Positions 1-10,308 of a stretch of DNA of 24,832 nt are shown piece by piece (position 1 is the stretch's first letter; every line of letters begins with the position of its first letter). The translations under genes and the position numbers were made by a program. A model generated the notes under the pieces. It had not been told where the DNA came from and did not search any database. It saw nothing but the letters and a program-made list of their open reading frames with translations. This stretch comes from Morganella morganii (GTDB taxonomy: Bacteria; Pseudomonadota; Gammaproteobacteria; Enterobacterales; Enterobacteriaceae). The stretch spans positions 464,329 through 489,160 of the forward strand of contig NZ_NRQY01000002.1 of NCBI RefSeq assembly GCF_003996855.1, read 5' to 3'.

Positions 1-15
1 TTTTTCTTTAGACAC
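1..15 (-). CDS. tufA: Elongation factor Tu, first five codons only (window edge)
   Basis: Read on the minus strand, positions 15 to 1 give GTG TCT AAA GAA AAA, encoding MSKEK, the classic enterobacterial EF-Tu start including its GTG initiation codon. An AAGGAA ribosome-binding site lies just upstream at about 22-27. EF-Tu delivers aminoacyl-tRNA to the ribosome. The position directly after fusA matches the fourth gene of the str operon. Only the start is visible, so the identity rests on this short match plus its context. Confidence 0.85.
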
Positions 16-32
16 GACTCTATTCCTTATGA

Positions 33-60
33 AGTCCCTTCTTCATTCTGAGAAGGGACT
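33..60 (-). promoter_or_regulatory. fusA-tufA intercistronic hairpin
   Basis: There is a perfect 10-bp inverted repeat: AGTCCCTTCT at 33-42 and its complement at 51-60, with an 8-nt loop. No T-run follows in either direction, so it does not look like an intrinsic terminator. It sits between the fusA stop and the tufA ribosome-binding site. An RNA-processing, stability or partial-attenuation role is inferred. Confidence 0.5.
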
Positions 61-92
61 GAAATTAACGAGTTAAACCGGTAAATTACCGA

Positions 93-2219
93 TTATTTTG
101 CATTACGAGCTTCAATAACAGCCTGAGCTACGTTGTTTGGCGCTTCATTATACTTCAGGAATTCCATGGAGTAAGAAGCACGGCCCTGGGTCTGTGAACG
201 CAGGTCAGTTGCATAACCAAACATTTCAGACAGTGGCACTTGCGCACGGACGATTTTACCGGTAGGCATGTCATCCATACCTTCAATCATACCGCGGCGA
301 CGGTTCAGGTCACCAATGACGTCACCCATGTAGTCTTCCGGTGTTTCCACCTCAACTTTCATGATTGGTTCCAGCAGAACTGGTTTCGCTTTTTTGAAGC
401 CGTCTTTAAACGCCAGAGATGCCGCCAGTTTAAACGCCAGTTCAGAGGAGTCAACATCATGGTAAGAACCGTAGTGCAGACGAACACCCATGTTCACAAC
501 AGGGTAGCCTGCTAACGGACCAGATTTCAGCTGCTCCTGAATACCTTTGTCAACCGCAGGGATGTATTCACCAGGAATCACACCACCTTTGATTTCGTTG
601 ACAAATTCGTATTCCATATTAATGCCGTCAGCATCTTTCTTGTTCAGCGGGTACATGTCGATAATGACATGACCGTACTGGCCACGACCGCCGGACTGTT
701 TAGCGTGTTTACCTTCGATATCAGTCACTTTCATAGTGATTGCTTCGCGGTAAGCAACCTGTGGTTTACCCACGTTCGCTTCAACTTTGAACTCACGACG
801 CATACGGTCGACCAGAACGTCCAGGTGTAATTCACCCATACCGGCGATGATAGTCTGATTAGTCTCTTCATCACTTGATACGCGGAATGACGGGTCTTCC
901 TGTGCCAGACGGCCCAGTGCAATACCCATTTTTTCCTGGTCAACTTTGGTTTTCGGCTCGATTGCAACAGAGATTACCGGCTCAGGGAATTCCATACGCT
1001 CCAGGATGATTGGTGCATCAATCGCACACAGAGTATCACCTGTAGTGACGTCTTTCAGACCGATAGCAGCCGCGATGTCACCAGCGCGAACTTCTTTAAT
1101 CTCTTCACGTTTGTTAGCGTGCATCTGAACGATACGACCAAAACGCTCTTTCTTGGATTTAACCGGGTTCAGTACGGTATCACCGGAGTTAACAACACCA
1201 GAGTATACGCGGAAGAACGTCAGGTTACCCACGAACGGGTCAGTTGCGATTTTAAATGCCAGCGCAGCAAATGGATCTTCGTCAGAAGAGTGACGCTCAG
1301 CCGAGGTATCTTTACCGTCGTCCAGAATACCTTTAATTGCAGGAACTTCTGTCGGAGATGGCAGGTACTCAACAACCGCATCCAGCATCGCCTGAACACC
1401 TTTGTTTTTAAAGGCAGAACCACAGGTTACCAGGATAATCTCGTTCGCCAGTACGCGCTGACGTAATGCTGTTTTGATTTCAGCTTCAGTCAGATCTTCA
1501 CCGCCGAGATATTTTTCCATCAGCTCTTCAGAGGCTTCAGCTGCGGCTTCAACCAGATTCTGGTGCCATTCGTCAGCTAATTCCTGCATGTTTGCTGGGA
1601 TATCTTCGTAAGTGAAGGTAACGCCCTGGTCTTCTTCACTCCACTGAATCGCTTTCATTTTAACCAGGTCAACAACACCGGTGAATGACTCTTCAGCGCC
1701 GATAGCTAACTGAAGTGGTACCGGGTTGGCCGCTAAGCGGCTTTTGATCTGCTCAACAACTTTCAGGAAGTTTGCACCCATACGGTCCATTTTGTTAACG
1801 AACGCGATACGCGGTACATGATATTTGTTTGCCTGGCGCCATACGGTTTCAGACTGTGGCTGAACACCACCAACGGCACAGTAAACCATAACAGCACCAT
1901 CAAGAACACGCATGGAACGTTCTACTTCGATTGTGAAGTCAACGTGCCCCGGGGTGTCGATGATGTTGATGCGGTGTGGTTCAAATTGTTTACCCATACC
2001 AGACCAGAACGCAGTGGTTGCTGCGGAGGTGATAGTAATACCACGCTCTTGTTCCTGTTCCATCCAGTCCATCGTTGCTGAACCTTCGTGGGTCTCACCA
2101 ATTTTATGGTTCACACCTGTATAAAACAGAATACGTTCTGTTGTGGTGGTTTTACCGGCGTCGATATGTGCACTGATACCGATATTACGGTAACGTGAAA
2201 TGGGTGTTTGACGAGCCAT
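93..2219 (-). CDS. fusA: Elongation factor G
   Basis: EF-G is the cytoplasmic translational GTPase that drives translocation and, with RRF, ribosome recycling. The 708-residue product starts [12 protein letters not shown], close to the E. coli length of about 704. The GTP-binding motifs are intact: G1 AHIDAGKTT at residues 17-25, G3 DTPGH at 88-92 and G4 NKMD at 142-145. The EF-G domain IV and V sequences follow to the C terminus. The start at 2219 is preferred over an upstream in-frame codon at 2282 because it matches the family N terminus and has a GAGAGGA ribosome-binding site before it. It is third in the str operon, 80 nt after rpsG, and is expected to be read from the rpsL promoter and restrained by S7 feedback. 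Confidence 0.99.
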   Translation of the reverse strand: MARQTPISRYRNIGISAHIDAGKTTTTERILFYTGVNHKIGETHEGSATMDWMEQEQERGITITSAATTAFWSGMGKQFEPHRINIIDTPGHVDFTIEVERSMRVLDGAVMVYCAVGGVQPQSETVWRQANKYHVPRIAFVNKMDRMGANFLKVVEQIKSRLAANPVPLQLAIGAEESFTGVVDLVKMKAIQWSEEDQGVTFTYEDIPANMQELADEWHQNLVEAAAEASEELMEKYLGGEDLTEAEIKTALRQRVLANEIILVTCGSAFKNKGVQAMLDAVVEYLPSPTEVPAIKGILDDGKDTSAERHSSDEDPFAALAFKIATDPFVGNLTFFRVYSGVVNSGDTVLNPVKSKKERFGRIVQMHANKREEIKEVRAGDIAAAIGLKDVTTGDTLCAIDAPIILERMEFPEPVISVAIEPKTKVDQEKMGIALGRLAQEDPSFRVSSDEETNQTIIAGMGELHLDVLVDRMRREFKVEANVGKPQVAYREAITMKVTDIEGKHAKQSGGRGQYGHVIIDMYPLNKKDADGINMEYEFVNEIKGGVIPGEYIPAVDKGIQEQLKSGPLAGYPVVNMGVRLHYGSYHDVDSSELAFKLAASLAFKDGFKKAKPVLLEPIMKVEVETPEDYMGDVIGDLNRRRGMIEGMDDMPTGKIVRAQVPLSEMFGYATDLRSQTQGRASYSMEFLKYNEAPNNVAQAVIEARNAK

Positions 2220-2255
2220 TTTTTCCTCTCTCTTGGACGTTCGTTTAATTTGGTC

Positions 2256-2275
2256 GGGCAGCCTTACGGCTACCC
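2256..2275 (-). promoter_or_regulatory. rpsG-fusA intercistronic hairpin
   Basis: In the transcript sense the sequence is GGGTAGCC-GTAA-GGCTGCCC, an 8-bp stem with one G-U wobble closed by a GNRA tetraloop. It lies in the 80-nt gap between the rpsG stop and the fusA ribosome-binding site. There is no T-run, so it is not a terminator. A role in translational coupling or mRNA processing is inferred. Confidence 0.45.
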
Positions 2276-2299
2276 TATACACAATTCACTACGGTTTGA

Positions 2300-3317
<1,018 letters not shown>

Positions 3318-3324
3318 ACGCGAA

Positions 3325-3353
3325 ATTTTATTGCTGACGCAACAGGGTGTCAA
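3325..3353 (-). promoter_or_regulatory. Sigma-70 promoter of the str operon
   Basis: On the minus strand there is a perfect -35 TTGACA (3348-3353), a 17-nt spacer and a -10 TAAAAT (3325-3330). It lies about 80 nt upstream of rpsL and just past the tusB stop. This is a near-consensus promoter, as expected for ribosomal protein genes. A GC-containing stretch follows the -10, which would suit stringent control. Confidence 0.9.
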
Positions 3354-3373
3354 GAAATATACAATGATATTTG

Positions 3374-3664
3374 CTATTCCCACGCAAAATGTTGCGTGTG
3401 TGTGACCGTAAGCACCACAAAACCAGTATAGTCTGTGATTCTCACTTTGTCCGAAAGGAACGGTAATAAACCGCGTGCTTCGGCATCCTCCCGCAACACG
3501 CAGGGAATATGACCCGACTGAATAAGCGCCGGCAACAACGGGTTACCTTCTGTTGCTGCGATTACGCCATCTTCGGTAAAAAGGATGTCATCCTCCGAGG
3601 ATAACAGATTCAGTAATGATTGAATATCAGTACGAAATGGCGATTGGCTGACAGTATATAGCAT
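3374..3664 (-). CDS. tusB: tRNA 2-thiouridine sulfurtransferase subunit TusB
   Basis: TusB is part of the TusBCD heterohexamer that relays persulfide sulfur from TusA to TusE and on to MnmA, making the 2-thiouridine of wobble-position mnm5s2U34 in tRNAs for Lys, Glu and Gln. The 96-residue product starts MLYTVSQSPF and matches E. coli TusB (95 aa) in length and end, closing with FAWE. The start at 3664 is chosen over a longer in-frame one at 3739 on family length and a GGTGAG ribosome-binding site. It lies 19 nt after the tusC stop, last in the yheO-tusDCB run. Confidence 0.95.
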   Translation of the reverse strand: MLYTVSQSPFRTDIQSLLNLLSSEDDILFTEDGVIAATEGNPLLPALIQSGHIPCVLREDAEARGLLPFLSDKVRITDYTGFVVLTVTHTQHFAWE

Positions 3665-3683
3665 CTTGCTCACCGTATGTAGA

Positions 3684-4043
3684 TCAAAATGACACCACGG
3701 CGTCAAATGCCGCCAGTTTCCGGGCCAGTTCTGCCGCACTCAGGCAGGTAACCGGCAGGATATACCGCGTCTCCGGGGATAATCCCCGGGCGGCCATATC
3801 CTCCGCACAGCAGTAGCACTCTTCAATATCGTAAAGCGGCAGAACTTTGAAGGTGGAGATATAATCACGGGCGAGAATTTTTGCCGGTGTCTGTTCCGGT
3901 AATAACTGCAACACCCCGTCGGAAACGAAAAAGGCCGCGACCTCATCCGTATAATTACTGGTTGCCAGCAGTGCATCCAGCCCTTCCCGGCCGCTGCTGC
4001 TGCCGTGGGGTGCGCTTCTGAAAACAAATGCGATACGTTTCAC
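3684..4043 (-). CDS. tusC: tRNA 2-thiouridine sulfurtransferase subunit TusC
   Basis: This is a DsrE/F-fold subunit of the TusBCD sulfur relay. The 119-residue product starts [24 protein letters not shown], the same length as E. coli TusC, with the conserved N-terminal strand and the Gly/Ser-rich turn of the family. The start codon is GTG (4041-4043) with a GGGAGA ribosome-binding site at good spacing. It sits 9 nt after tusD in the tusDCB order seen in E. coli. Confidence 0.95.
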   Translation of the reverse strand: MKRIAFVFRSAPHGSSSGREGLDALLATSNYTDEVAAFFVSDGVLQLLPEQTPAKILARDYISTFKVLPLYDIEECYCCAEDMAARGLSPETRYILPVTCLSAAELARKLAAFDAVVSF

Positions 4044-4052
4044 CGGATCTCC

Positions 4053-4448
4053 CTAAAACTGGATGACACGATCACAGGTCATCATGGCTTCCGCCAGAGT
4101 GCCCAGACCGCTGAGGGCAAACCCGTCCGCCAGATTAGCCGCCGGCAGTTTCAGCGACGCTGCCTGAGCAATATCAGTGACACCGCGGCGCAGTGCCGCC
4201 GCCACACAAACCGCAAGCTGAATGTCGTTATCGCGGGCAAGCTGCTGCCACTGACGTACCATATCGGTTTCGTCCCCGGCCGGTGATGTCAGCACATTGG
4301 CGTTGCTGATCCCTTCACGGTAAAAGAATACACACTGAATCCGGTGCCCGGCCGCAATCACATGCTGAGCAAACAACAGTGCGCTGCCGGCACGCTGTGT
4401 GCCGTAAGCCGGGCCGGTAACCAGCAGGCAGTAAGATAACGGTATCAT
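4053..4448 (-). CDS. tusD: tRNA 2-thiouridine sulfurtransferase subunit TusD
   Basis: TusD carries the active-site cysteine of the TusBCD complex, which takes persulfide sulfur from TusA. The product has 131 residues (E. coli about 128). The catalytic cysteine is seen in the conserved [10 protein letters not shown] motif, Cys81 here (Cys78 in E. coli). Other family blocks are VTGPAYGTQ near the N terminus, [11 protein letters not shown], and a C-terminal TCDRVIQF. The gene starts 14 nt after the yheO stop, so the two are probably co-transcribed. Confidence 0.97.
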   Translation of the reverse strand: MIPLSYCLLVTGPAYGTQRAGSALLFAQHVIAAGHRIQCVFFYREGISNANVLTSPAGDETDMVRQWQQLARDNDIQLAVCVAAALRRGVTDIAQAASLKLPAANLADGFALSGLGTLAEAMMTCDRVIQF

Positions 4449-4462
4449 TGCTCCGCGCTGCC

Positions 4463-5164
4463 TTACTCGCCGTTTTTAAACTGGCGGATGTAGAGATAAA
4501 CCGTGTGTTTGGAGATATTCAGACGCACCGCCACAAGGTTGATGGCATCTTTGATATCAAATATCCCTTTCTCATACAGGTTCAGTACCACCTGTTTGTT
4601 CTTCGCGTTGTTTGCCACGTTGCGGTCAGCATTCACTTCTTCAATTGTCTGTTCCAGCGTCTGTGCCACCAGGTCTTCAACAGAAGAGGCAAAGTTCACA
4701 TTGGAGGTTTCTTCCGCCAGCTCTTTCGGGATAAACGTCTGAACTATCTGGGAGAACGGCACATCCAGGTTCATATTAATACACAGCAACCCGATGATAC
4801 GGCGTGACTTATTGCGGATAGCAATGGTCAGCGATTTCATCAGTGCCCCGGTTTTCGCCCGGGTGAAATAGGCTTTAGACGTGCTGCAATCTTCATCAGT
4901 AATGTCGTGCAGCATGCGCAGCGCCAGGTCTGTGATCGGAGAACCGACTTTACGGCCGGTATGGTGACCGTTTGCGATCTTCACCGCTGAGCGCTTCAGG
5001 TCTTCCAGTGAGTGGAGAACGATTTCACAGTGCTCACCGATGAGCAGCGCCAGACCATCAACGGCCGCCTCATAGGACTTCAGGATTTCATAATCCGTTT
5101 CAGTAAACGGATGATTTACAATGTAATCCGAATCATTGTCATTAAATAATACTGGGTTTGACAT
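4463..5164 (-). CDS. yheO: PAS-like/HTH transcriptional regulator YheO
   Basis: The product has 233 residues (E. coli YheO is about 240). It has an N-terminal YheO-type PAS-like sensor domain, roughly residues 20-135, with blocks such as [15 protein letters not shown] and [23 protein letters not shown]-terminal DnaA-type helix-turn-helix spans about 185-230 and includes [18 protein letters not shown]. The ligand and targets are not established. Placement directly ahead of tusDCB, as in E. coli, suggests a link with sulfur transfer to tRNA or regulation of this operon, but that is inference. The start at 5164 has a modest AAAGAGTGG ribosome-binding site. Confidence 0.93.
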   Translation of the reverse strand: MSNPVLFNDNDSDYIVNHPFTETDYEILKSYEAAVDGLALLIGEHCEIVLHSLEDLKRSAVKIANGHHTGRKVGSPITDLALRMLHDITDEDCSTSKAYFTRAKTGALMKSLTIAIRNKSRRIIGLLCINMNLDVPFSQIVQTFIPKELAEETSNVNFASSVEDLVAQTLEQTIEEVNADRNVANNAKNKQVVLNLYEKGIFDIKDAINLVAVRLNISKHTVYLYIRQFKNGE

Positions 5165-5451
5165 TTAATACACCACTCTTTGTAACGTGTGAACGTCGTT
5201 GGTTTTACTCATCTGTAATCTTTCACTGCGGGAGGAGGATTACCCTGTCATCATGTATCAATTATATACCCGGATTTCCCGGGTGCAGGAAAGCAGCAAA
5301 TGACGGGCTTCCGGTTCTGTGCAGGTACCCGCAGGTTAAGTTATAGCGAAAAACAGGCCATTTTGCGCCTGAGGTGATCAAATTCTGGTAAAAAATACAA
5401 AAAACACGGATGTTTTGCAAATTTTTCATAATCCCGGTCATCGCGGAAACA
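5165..5451. other. yheO-fkpA intergenic region with a possible yheO promoter
   Basis: This is the main part of the 339-nt gap between yheO and fkpA. No gene is convincing. On the minus strand there is a perfect -10 hexamer TATAAT (5261-5266), with no good -35 (CCTGCA at 17-nt spacing). It would give a yheO leader of about 90 nt. A CCCGG/CCGGG inverted repeat fills the spacer (5270-5283). On the plus strand a strong GGAGGAGG (5231-5238) precedes a 16-codon ORF (5253-5303), but spacing of about 14 nt makes translation doubtful. Confidence 0.4.
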
Positions 5452-5479
5452 AAAACCCGCACAACAGGGTGCGGGTTTT
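5452..5479 (-). terminator. Intrinsic terminator of fkpA
   Basis: In the fkpA direction, AAAACCCGCAC (from 5479 down) pairs with GTGCGGGTTTT around a 6-nt loop, followed by TGTTT. It is an 11-bp GC-cored stem with a U-rich tail, 25 nt after the fkpA stop. Confidence 0.88.
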
Positions 5480-5503
5480 GTCAGTTTCCGGTATCAGCAG
5501 GGC

Positions 5504-6262
5504 TTATTTGGCCGCAGGCTTGATATCCAGTAACTCGACGTCAAAGACCAGGGTGGAATTTGCAGGGATACCCGGAACACCGTCAGTACCGTAAGCGGCT
5601 TCCGGCGGGATAACCAGTTTGGCTTTACCGCCTTTTTTCATCTGCTTCAGACCTTCGGTCCAGCCTTTGATCACACTGTCCAGACGGATAGTCAGCGGCT
5701 CTTTACGGTCGTAAGAGCTGTCAAACTGGGTGCCGTCGATTAATGCGCCTTTATAATGAACAACAACGGTGTCTGTTTCTTTCGGAGATGCGCCGTTACC
5801 GTCTTTCTCAGATTTGTAGAGCACACCGCTTTTGGTTTTTTCCACGCCAGCTTCTTTGGCAAATGCCGCACGGTATTTATCACCGGCTGCTTTGTTCTCA
5901 GTGGCTTCGCGTGCCATTTTTTCCTGGGCAGCGCCTTTTACCTGCTCTTCAAAACCGCGCAGAGTCTGGTTGATCTCTTCGTCACTCAGTTTGCTTTTAT
6001 TGTTGAATGCATCCTGAACGCCCGCCATCATCTGGTCACGATCCAGATCCAGACCAATGGATTTCTGCTCATTCAGGGCATTTTCCATATAACGGCCCAG
6101 TGACGCACCCAGCGCATAAGCATTCTGCTGATTAGCGGTTTTAAATGCGCTGTTCAGTTTCACTTCTTCTTTCTTCGGCGCGGTCTCCGCATAAGCCTGT
6201 GACATACCTAATGTCATTGCCAGCGAGGTTGCGACAACAGTCGCTTTAAACAGTGATTTCAT
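5504..6262 (-). CDS. fkpA: Periplasmic FKBP-type peptidyl-prolyl isomerase FkpA
   Basis: FkpA is a periplasmic chaperone and proline isomerase that helps envelope proteins fold. The 252-residue product starts MKSLFKATVVATSLAMTLGM with a clear Sec signal peptide, cleaved after about residue 25 (AYA|ETAP). It then has an alpha-helical FKBP_N dimerisation domain (to about residue 130) and a C-terminal FKBP catalytic domain with VVVHYKGALIDGTQFDSSY, VIKGWTEGL and IPPEAAYG. The start at 6262 is chosen because the signal peptide begins there and GGAG precedes it; longer in-frame starts would spoil the signal. In E. coli fkpA is under sigma-E, but I see no clear sigma-E promoter here. Confidence 0.96.
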   Translation of the reverse strand: MKSLFKATVVATSLAMTLGMSQAYAETAPKKEEVKLNSAFKTANQQNAYALGASLGRYMENALNEQKSIGLDLDRDQMMAGVQDAFNNKSKLSDEEINQTLRGFEEQVKGAAQEKMAREATENKAAGDKYRAAFAKEAGVEKTKSGVLYKSEKDGNGASPKETDTVVVHYKGALIDGTQFDSSYDRKEPLTIRLDSVIKGWTEGLKQMKKGGKAKLVIPPEAAYGTDGVPGIPANSTLVFDVELLDIKPAAK

Positions 6263-6312
6263 CCTTCTCTCCATAAATTTTGCAACAGTTACAGGACATA
6301 CCGCACAGCAAA

Positions 6313-6405
6313 TCACGCCAGAGAGTCCTTGCAGCCGTCACCGGGCGACATCATAATGTCACGGTTTTGTGATGCTGAGACAACCTTAGCAAAAAGAGGT
6401 TTCAT
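6313..6405 (-). CDS. Possible 30-codon leader ORF upstream of fkpA
   Basis: An ATG at 6405 (minus strand) follows a G-rich stretch (GGGGGG, about 6 nt upstream), and the frame stays open for 30 codons, ending in TGA 50 nt before the fkpA start. The peptide begins MKPLFAKVVSASQNRD, has no recognisable domain, and is not an obvious signal peptide. It could be a translated leader or chance. I do not recognise it. Confidence 0.2.
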   Translation of the reverse strand: MKPLFAKVVSASQNRDIMMSPGDGCKDSLA

Positions 6406-6505
6406 AGTAACCCCCCAATAAAAGATATCCTCTCACACCAAGTGTATTTCACCGGAATATTACATACTTTTACACAGTAATCCCCGTCTCAGACAGGAGA
6501 AAACG

Positions 6506-6724
6506 ATGGACCTTTTTGAACTGGAACAACGCCTCGAACAGCTGGAAAGCAAAACCGCATTCCAGGATCTGACCATTGAGGAACTCAATCAGGTGGTCAC
6601 ACAGCAGCAGATGGATATCACCAGGCTGAATGAAAGGCTCCGCCTGCTGACCGAACGCCTGAAAGCCACCCCGGGTTCTAATGTGGCGCCGCAGTCAGAA
6701 GAAGTGCCGCCGCCGCACTACTGA
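6506..6724 (+). CDS. slyX: SlyX family protein
   Basis: The product is a small coiled-coil protein of 72 residues, identical in length to E. coli SlyX. It has heptad-like spacing of Leu, Gln and Glu through residues 4-55 (for example [11 protein letters not shown] and [13 protein letters not shown]) and the typical proline-rich end PPPHY. Its biochemical role is unknown; the name reflects its position beside slyD. A CAGGAG ribosome-binding site precedes the ATG. It is divergent from fkpA and convergent with slyD, as in E. coli. Confidence 0.95.
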   Translation: MDLFELEQRLEQLESKTAFQDLTIEELNQVVTQQQMDITRLNERLRLLTERLKATPGSNVAPQSEEVPPPHY

Positions 6725-6743
6725 TAAACCGCAGGCAAAAAAA

Positions 6744-6768
6744 AAGCGCATCCGTCAGGAATGCGCTT
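6744..6768. terminator. Terminator between slyX and slyD
   Basis: AAGCGCAT (6744-6751) and ATGCGCTT (6761-6768) form an 8-bp stem. For slyD (minus strand) the stem runs into about ten T residues, a strong intrinsic terminator. For slyX the tail CTTTGT is weaker, so it may serve both genes unequally. Confidence 0.85.
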
Positions 6769-6793
6769 CTTTGTCCGGTTCAGATACGGGTTA

Positions 6794-7426
6794 TCAGTGA
6801 CAACCGCAGCCGCCGTTACCCTGGCCGTGACCTTTACCGTGACCACCGCCGCCGCCGCAGCCGCCTTCACCGTGTTCATGGCCGTGATCGTGGTCATGAT
6901 GACCGCCGCCGCAGCAACCACCCTCTTCGCCGTGGTCGTGACCACCGCAGCAGCCGCCTTCTTCGCCGTGAACGTGACCATGCTCCAGCTCTTCTGCTGT
7001 TGCTTCACGCACACCGATAACTTCGACGTGGAATTTCAGGTTCTGACCGGCCAGCATATGGTTACCGTCGACGATCACTTCGTCGCCTTCGATACCGGTG
7101 ATTTCTACCGGCACAGGACCCATATCGGTGTCTGCCAGGAAACGCATGCCGACTTCCAGCTCATCAACACCGACGAAAACGTCTTTCGGTACACGCTGAA
7201 CCAGATTTTCGTCATACTGACCGTATGCGTCATTAGCGCCGACATCAACGTCGAACACATCACCGGCAATGCGGCCGTCCAGTGCACTTTCCAGCCCGCT
7301 GATCAGCGCACCACGACCGTGCAGATAGTCTAACGGAGCACTTGCCGGAGACTCATCAACTAATACGCCGTCTTCTGTTCTTACCTGATAAGCCAGGCTC
7401 ACTACCAGGTCTTTTGCTACTTTCAT
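6794..7426 (-). CDS. slyD: FKBP-type peptidyl-prolyl isomerase and metallochaperone SlyD
   Basis: SlyD is a cytoplasmic proline isomerase and chaperone that binds Ni and Zn and supplies nickel during [NiFe]-hydrogenase maturation. The 210-residue product (E. coli 196) has the FKBP domain starting MKVAKDLVVSLAYQV with LDYLHGRGALISGLESAL, the insert-in-flap domain in the middle, and from about residue 149 a 62-residue tail with 14 His and 7 Cys, including two EEGGCCGG blocks. The start at 7426 has a TAGGAGA ribosome-binding site and fits the family; the longer frame from 7498 does not. The tail is longer than in E. coli by roughly the length difference. Confidence 0.97.
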   Translation of the reverse strand: MKVAKDLVVSLAYQVRTEDGVLVDESPASAPLDYLHGRGALISGLESALDGRIAGDVFDVDVGANDAYGQYDENLVQRVPKDVFVGVDELEVGMRFLADTDMGPVPVEITGIEGDEVIVDGNHMLAGQNLKFHVEVIGVREATAEELEHGHVHGEEGGCCGGHDHGEEGGCCGGGHHDHDHGHEHGEGGCGGGGGHGKGHGQGNGGCGCH

Positions 7427-7552
7427 GGTATCTCCTACACATCCGCGGGGGGATAAGATTTTAATTAACGCGCCGATTGTAACGGAATTTACAGCCACTG
7501 TATCTGTTTTGGGACAAATTCCCCCAAATTCTCTGTGAAAAGCAGCGGCCTG

Positions 7553-7756
7553 TTATTCCCCCTGTCTGAAGATACCAATCACCTGTTCATCGTTGCGTAT
7601 ATGCTGCTCCGCATGTGCATCCGCCCGGCGCTCAAGATGGCCGCACTGCACACACTGCACCACATCCACATTATTCTCACACCACATGGCGAGTGTGTCC
7701 TGCGCATGACACTCAGGGCATACCGCGCCTGCAATAAACCGTTTCCGGTTGCTCAT
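7553..7756 (-). CDS. yheV: YheV family putative zinc ribbon protein
   Basis: This 67-residue protein (E. coli 66) begins MSNRKRFIAGAVCPECHAQD. CPEC at residues 13-16 and CVQC at about 35-38 form a four-cysteine zinc ribbon. It ends with the conserved DEQVIGIF. Its function is not known. It starts 3 nt after the kefB stop, in the kefG-kefB-yheV run found in E. coli, and may be translationally coupled to kefB. Confidence 0.95.
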   Translation of the reverse strand: MSNRKRFIAGAVCPECHAQDTLAMWCENNVDVVQCVQCGHLERRADAHAEQHIRNDEQVIGIFRQGE

Positions 7757-7759
7757 TTC

Positions 7760-9607
7760 TCAGCTCCTGTCATCTGTCCGTCCGCTGCCCGGAGAATCTT
7801 CCGTCAGGTTCCAGCTGTCCGGCAGATGTTTTTCCCGTTTCATTTCATTATCAAACAGATTTTCCAGCTCACGCCGCGCTTCTTTGACACGGGAGATATG
7901 TGAGATTTCCTCTTCCGCCTGCGGGATAAGCTCACGCAGCAGCTGCATATCCAGCCTGCGGAACAGCTGTTGTGCCCGGTGAGCCTCCGCCGGATGTGTC
8001 CCCAGCCCGATCAGAGTTTTACGCGCCAGTTCCAGTGCCGATGAGAACGTTTCGCGGCTGAACTGTGTCACACCGTGCGTGAGCAGCTCATGTGCTTCCA
8101 CCCGCCCCCGCGCGCGGGCAATGATTTGCAGGTGCGGAAAGTGCTCCTGACACAACTGCACAATCGTCATGGTATCTTCCGGCTTATCACAGGTAATGAC
8201 AATCACCTTTGCTGTCTCCGCACCGGCAGAGCGTAACAATGCGAGTCCGGTCGCATCCCCGTAATAAACTTTATAGCCGTAACGGCGCATGGCGCTGACC
8301 GCACTGACATCTTTTTCCAGTACCGTCGGATGGATTTTGTTGGCCATCAGCAGGCGGCCTATCACCTGCCCCATCCGCCCGAAACCGACCAGAATCACAT
8401 GCGGATGGTTATCCTCCACAAACGGGGTTTCGCCGGTTCCCGGCTCCGCATTATTGTAACGGCGCGCCAGAATCATATCGATGCCCTGCATCAGCAGCGG
8501 CGTGGTCATCATGGAGAGAGTAACCACCACCAGCAGCAGTGCCATCTGATGATCTGTGATAACACGGCTGGCCAGCGCCGCCGAGAACAGGACGAAAGCA
8601 AACTCTCCCCCCTGGCTGAGTACCCCGGCAAACTGTAAACGCCCGCTGCGGCGGCAGGTCAGATGTGCCAGCAGATACAGCACCGTCATTTTGACACTCA
8701 CCAGCACAATCACGCCCAGCAGGATTTGCGGCAGATACTGCCACAACACGCCGATATTCAGCGACATGCCGACAGAAATGAAGAACATCCCCAGCAGGAG
8801 CCCTTTGAACGGCTCAATCGTGATTTCCAGCTCATGGCGGTATTCCGTATCCGCCAGCATCACACCCGCAATAAATGTCCCGAGCGCCATGGAGAACCCG
8901 AGCTGCTCCATAAAGACCGCTGAGCCAATCACCACCAGCAGTGAGGCGGCGGTAAAAACCTCACTGACCCCGGATTTAACCACCAGCCGGAACAGCGGCC
9001 GCAACAGGTAGCGCCCGCCGATCAGCAGCCCGGCAAAGGCCAGAATCTTGATACCGATACGATACCAGTCACTGCCTGCCGTTTCCCCGCCCAGCAGCGG
9101 GATCACGGCAAGAATAGGGATCACGGCCATATCCTGGAACAACAGCACAGAAAATCCCATCTGACCGCTGTCGTTGTTGGTCATCCCTTTTTCATCCATC
9201 AGCTGTAATGCCATCGCAGTGGAGGACATTGCCAGCCCCAGCCCGCCGACAACGGCCGCCTGCCATGAGAAATCGGTCAGCCAGAGCAGTATCCCGAGGA
9301 TCAGCGCGGAAAACACCACCTGGGCGGTTCCGGTTCCGAAGATAGACCGCCGCAGTTTCCATAACTCACGCGGATTCAGCTCCAGCCCGATCAGAAACAT
9401 CAGGAACACCACCCCCAGTTCGGAGAAGTGCAGTAATTCATTGACGTTTTTGATAAACCCCAGCCCCCACGGGCCGATAGCAATCCCCGCCAGCAGGTAC
9501 CCCAGTACCGCACCGATACGCAACCGCTGTGCCACCGGCACCATTACCACGGCCGCCGCGAGAAAAACAATACCTGCATGCAGCAGGTTGCCGTCAGCGG
9601 GCTCCAT
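7760..9607 (-). CDS. kefB: Glutathione-regulated potassium-efflux protein KefB
   Basis: KefB is an inner-membrane K+/H+ antiporter-type channel, held closed by glutathione and opened by glutathione adducts during electrophile stress; K+ loss acidifies the cytoplasm. The 615-residue product (E. coli 601) has about 12 hydrophobic segments in the first 385 residues, with family blocks [33 protein letters not shown] and a HELE loop in [13 protein letters not shown] cytoplasmic RCK/KTN domain from about residue 400 carries the nucleotide-binding GFGRMG. A charged C-terminal tail follows. The ATG has a GGAGG ribosome-binding site and overlaps the end of kefG by 14 nt. Confidence 0.97.
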   Translation of the reverse strand: MEPADGNLLHAGIVFLAAAVVMVPVAQRLRIGAVLGYLLAGIAIGPWGLGFIKNVNELLHFSELGVVFLMFLIGLELNPRELWKLRRSIFGTGTAQVVFSALILGILLWLTDFSWQAAVVGGLGLAMSSTAMALQLMDEKGMTNNDSGQMGFSVLLFQDMAVIPILAVIPLLGGETAGSDWYRIGIKILAFAGLLIGGRYLLRPLFRLVVKSGVSEVFTAASLLVVIGSAVFMEQLGFSMALGTFIAGVMLADTEYRHELEITIEPFKGLLLGMFFISVGMSLNIGVLWQYLPQILLGVIVLVSVKMTVLYLLAHLTCRRSGRLQFAGVLSQGGEFAFVLFSAALASRVITDHQMALLLVVVTLSMMTTPLLMQGIDMILARRYNNAEPGTGETPFVEDNHPHVILVGFGRMGQVIGRLLMANKIHPTVLEKDVSAVSAMRRYGYKVYYGDATGLALLRSAGAETAKVIVITCDKPEDTMTIVQLCQEHFPHLQIIARARGRVEAHELLTHGVTQFSRETFSSALELARKTLIGLGTHPAEAHRAQQLFRRLDMQLLRELIPQAEEEISHISRVKEARRELENLFDNEMKREKHLPDSWNLTEDSPGSGRTDDRS

Positions 9608-10160
9608 AATTACGTCCTCCGTTCAGTTGCGGTGCCCGCAGCCAGTCACAATACGCCTGCGCCTGTTCATGCAGCATAGCTTTCCCCTGACGGCGCGCGG
9701 CATAGAGGATCACCGGTGCCAGCCAGTGCATTTCACACAGTGCCGCCGTCAGTTCAAAGGGGCGCAGCAAATCACTGAGCGGAAAACGGTTATAACCGCC
9801 GTGCCGGTAAGCTTCCGCCGGTTCACCGGTTGTGATCACCTGCCGCCAGTATTTACCGGACAGCTGTCTGCCGCCCTGCTCACCGGAGAAATCACGGGTC
9901 AGAACGCGGTCAAACCACTCTTTCAGCAGCGCGGGACAACTGTAGGTATACAGCGGGTGCTGAAACACAATGATGTCATGCTGCCGGAGTAATTCCTGTT
10001 CATGCCGGATATCGATAAAAAAGTCCGGATAGGTACCATACAGATCATGCACCGTCACATGCCCGAGTTCAGACGCCGCAGTGACGAGCGCCTTGTTGGC
10101 GATGGAGTGATGCGGTTCCGGATGCGCGTAAATCAGTAATATGGTCGGATTATTTATCAT
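9594..10160 (-). CDS. kefG: KefB ancillary flavoprotein KefG
   Basis: KefG is a NAD(P)H:quinone-oxidoreductase-like (flavodoxin-fold) subunit needed for full KefB activity. The product has 188 residues (E. coli 184). Conserved blocks are [13 protein letters not shown] near the N terminus, [22 protein letters not shown], and [15 protein letters not shown]. The start is either the GTG at 10163 or the adjacent ATG at 10160; the ATG is preferred, with GAGGA 4-5 nt before it. The gene overlaps kefB by 14 nt, which implies coupled translation of a stoichiometric partner. Confidence 0.95.
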   Translation of the reverse strand: MINNPTILLIYAHPEPHHSIANKALVTAASELGHVTVHDLYGTYPDFFIDIRHEQELLRQHDIIVFQHPLYTYSCPALLKEWFDRVLTRDFSGEQGGRQLSGKYWRQVITTGEPAEAYRHGGYNRFPLSDLLRPFELTAALCEMHWLAPVILYAARRQGKAMLHEQAQAYCDWLRAPQLNGGRNYGAR

Positions 10161-10308
10161 CACTTCCTCTTAAAAACGTGAGAATCTTTGTGATTTTCGC
10201 TACTATGCCCGCTGCAACGATACTCCTCGCCTGCTGACGGGTGATTTGCTGCTGACAACGCACGAATTACATTAATTTTACTCTCAATTACTTACCCTAT
10301 CGATATTT

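Noticed and set aside
6761..7333. 190-codon plus-strand ORF rich in Ala, Val and Thr opposite slyD
   Set aside because: It is the antisense reading of the His/Cys/Gly-rich slyD tail; low-complexity composition and no ribosome-binding site. slyD itself is certain.
9174..9992. 272-codon plus-strand ORF opposite kefB and kefG
   Set aside because: Composition is not protein-like and it lies antisense to two well-conserved genes; a GC-bias shadow.
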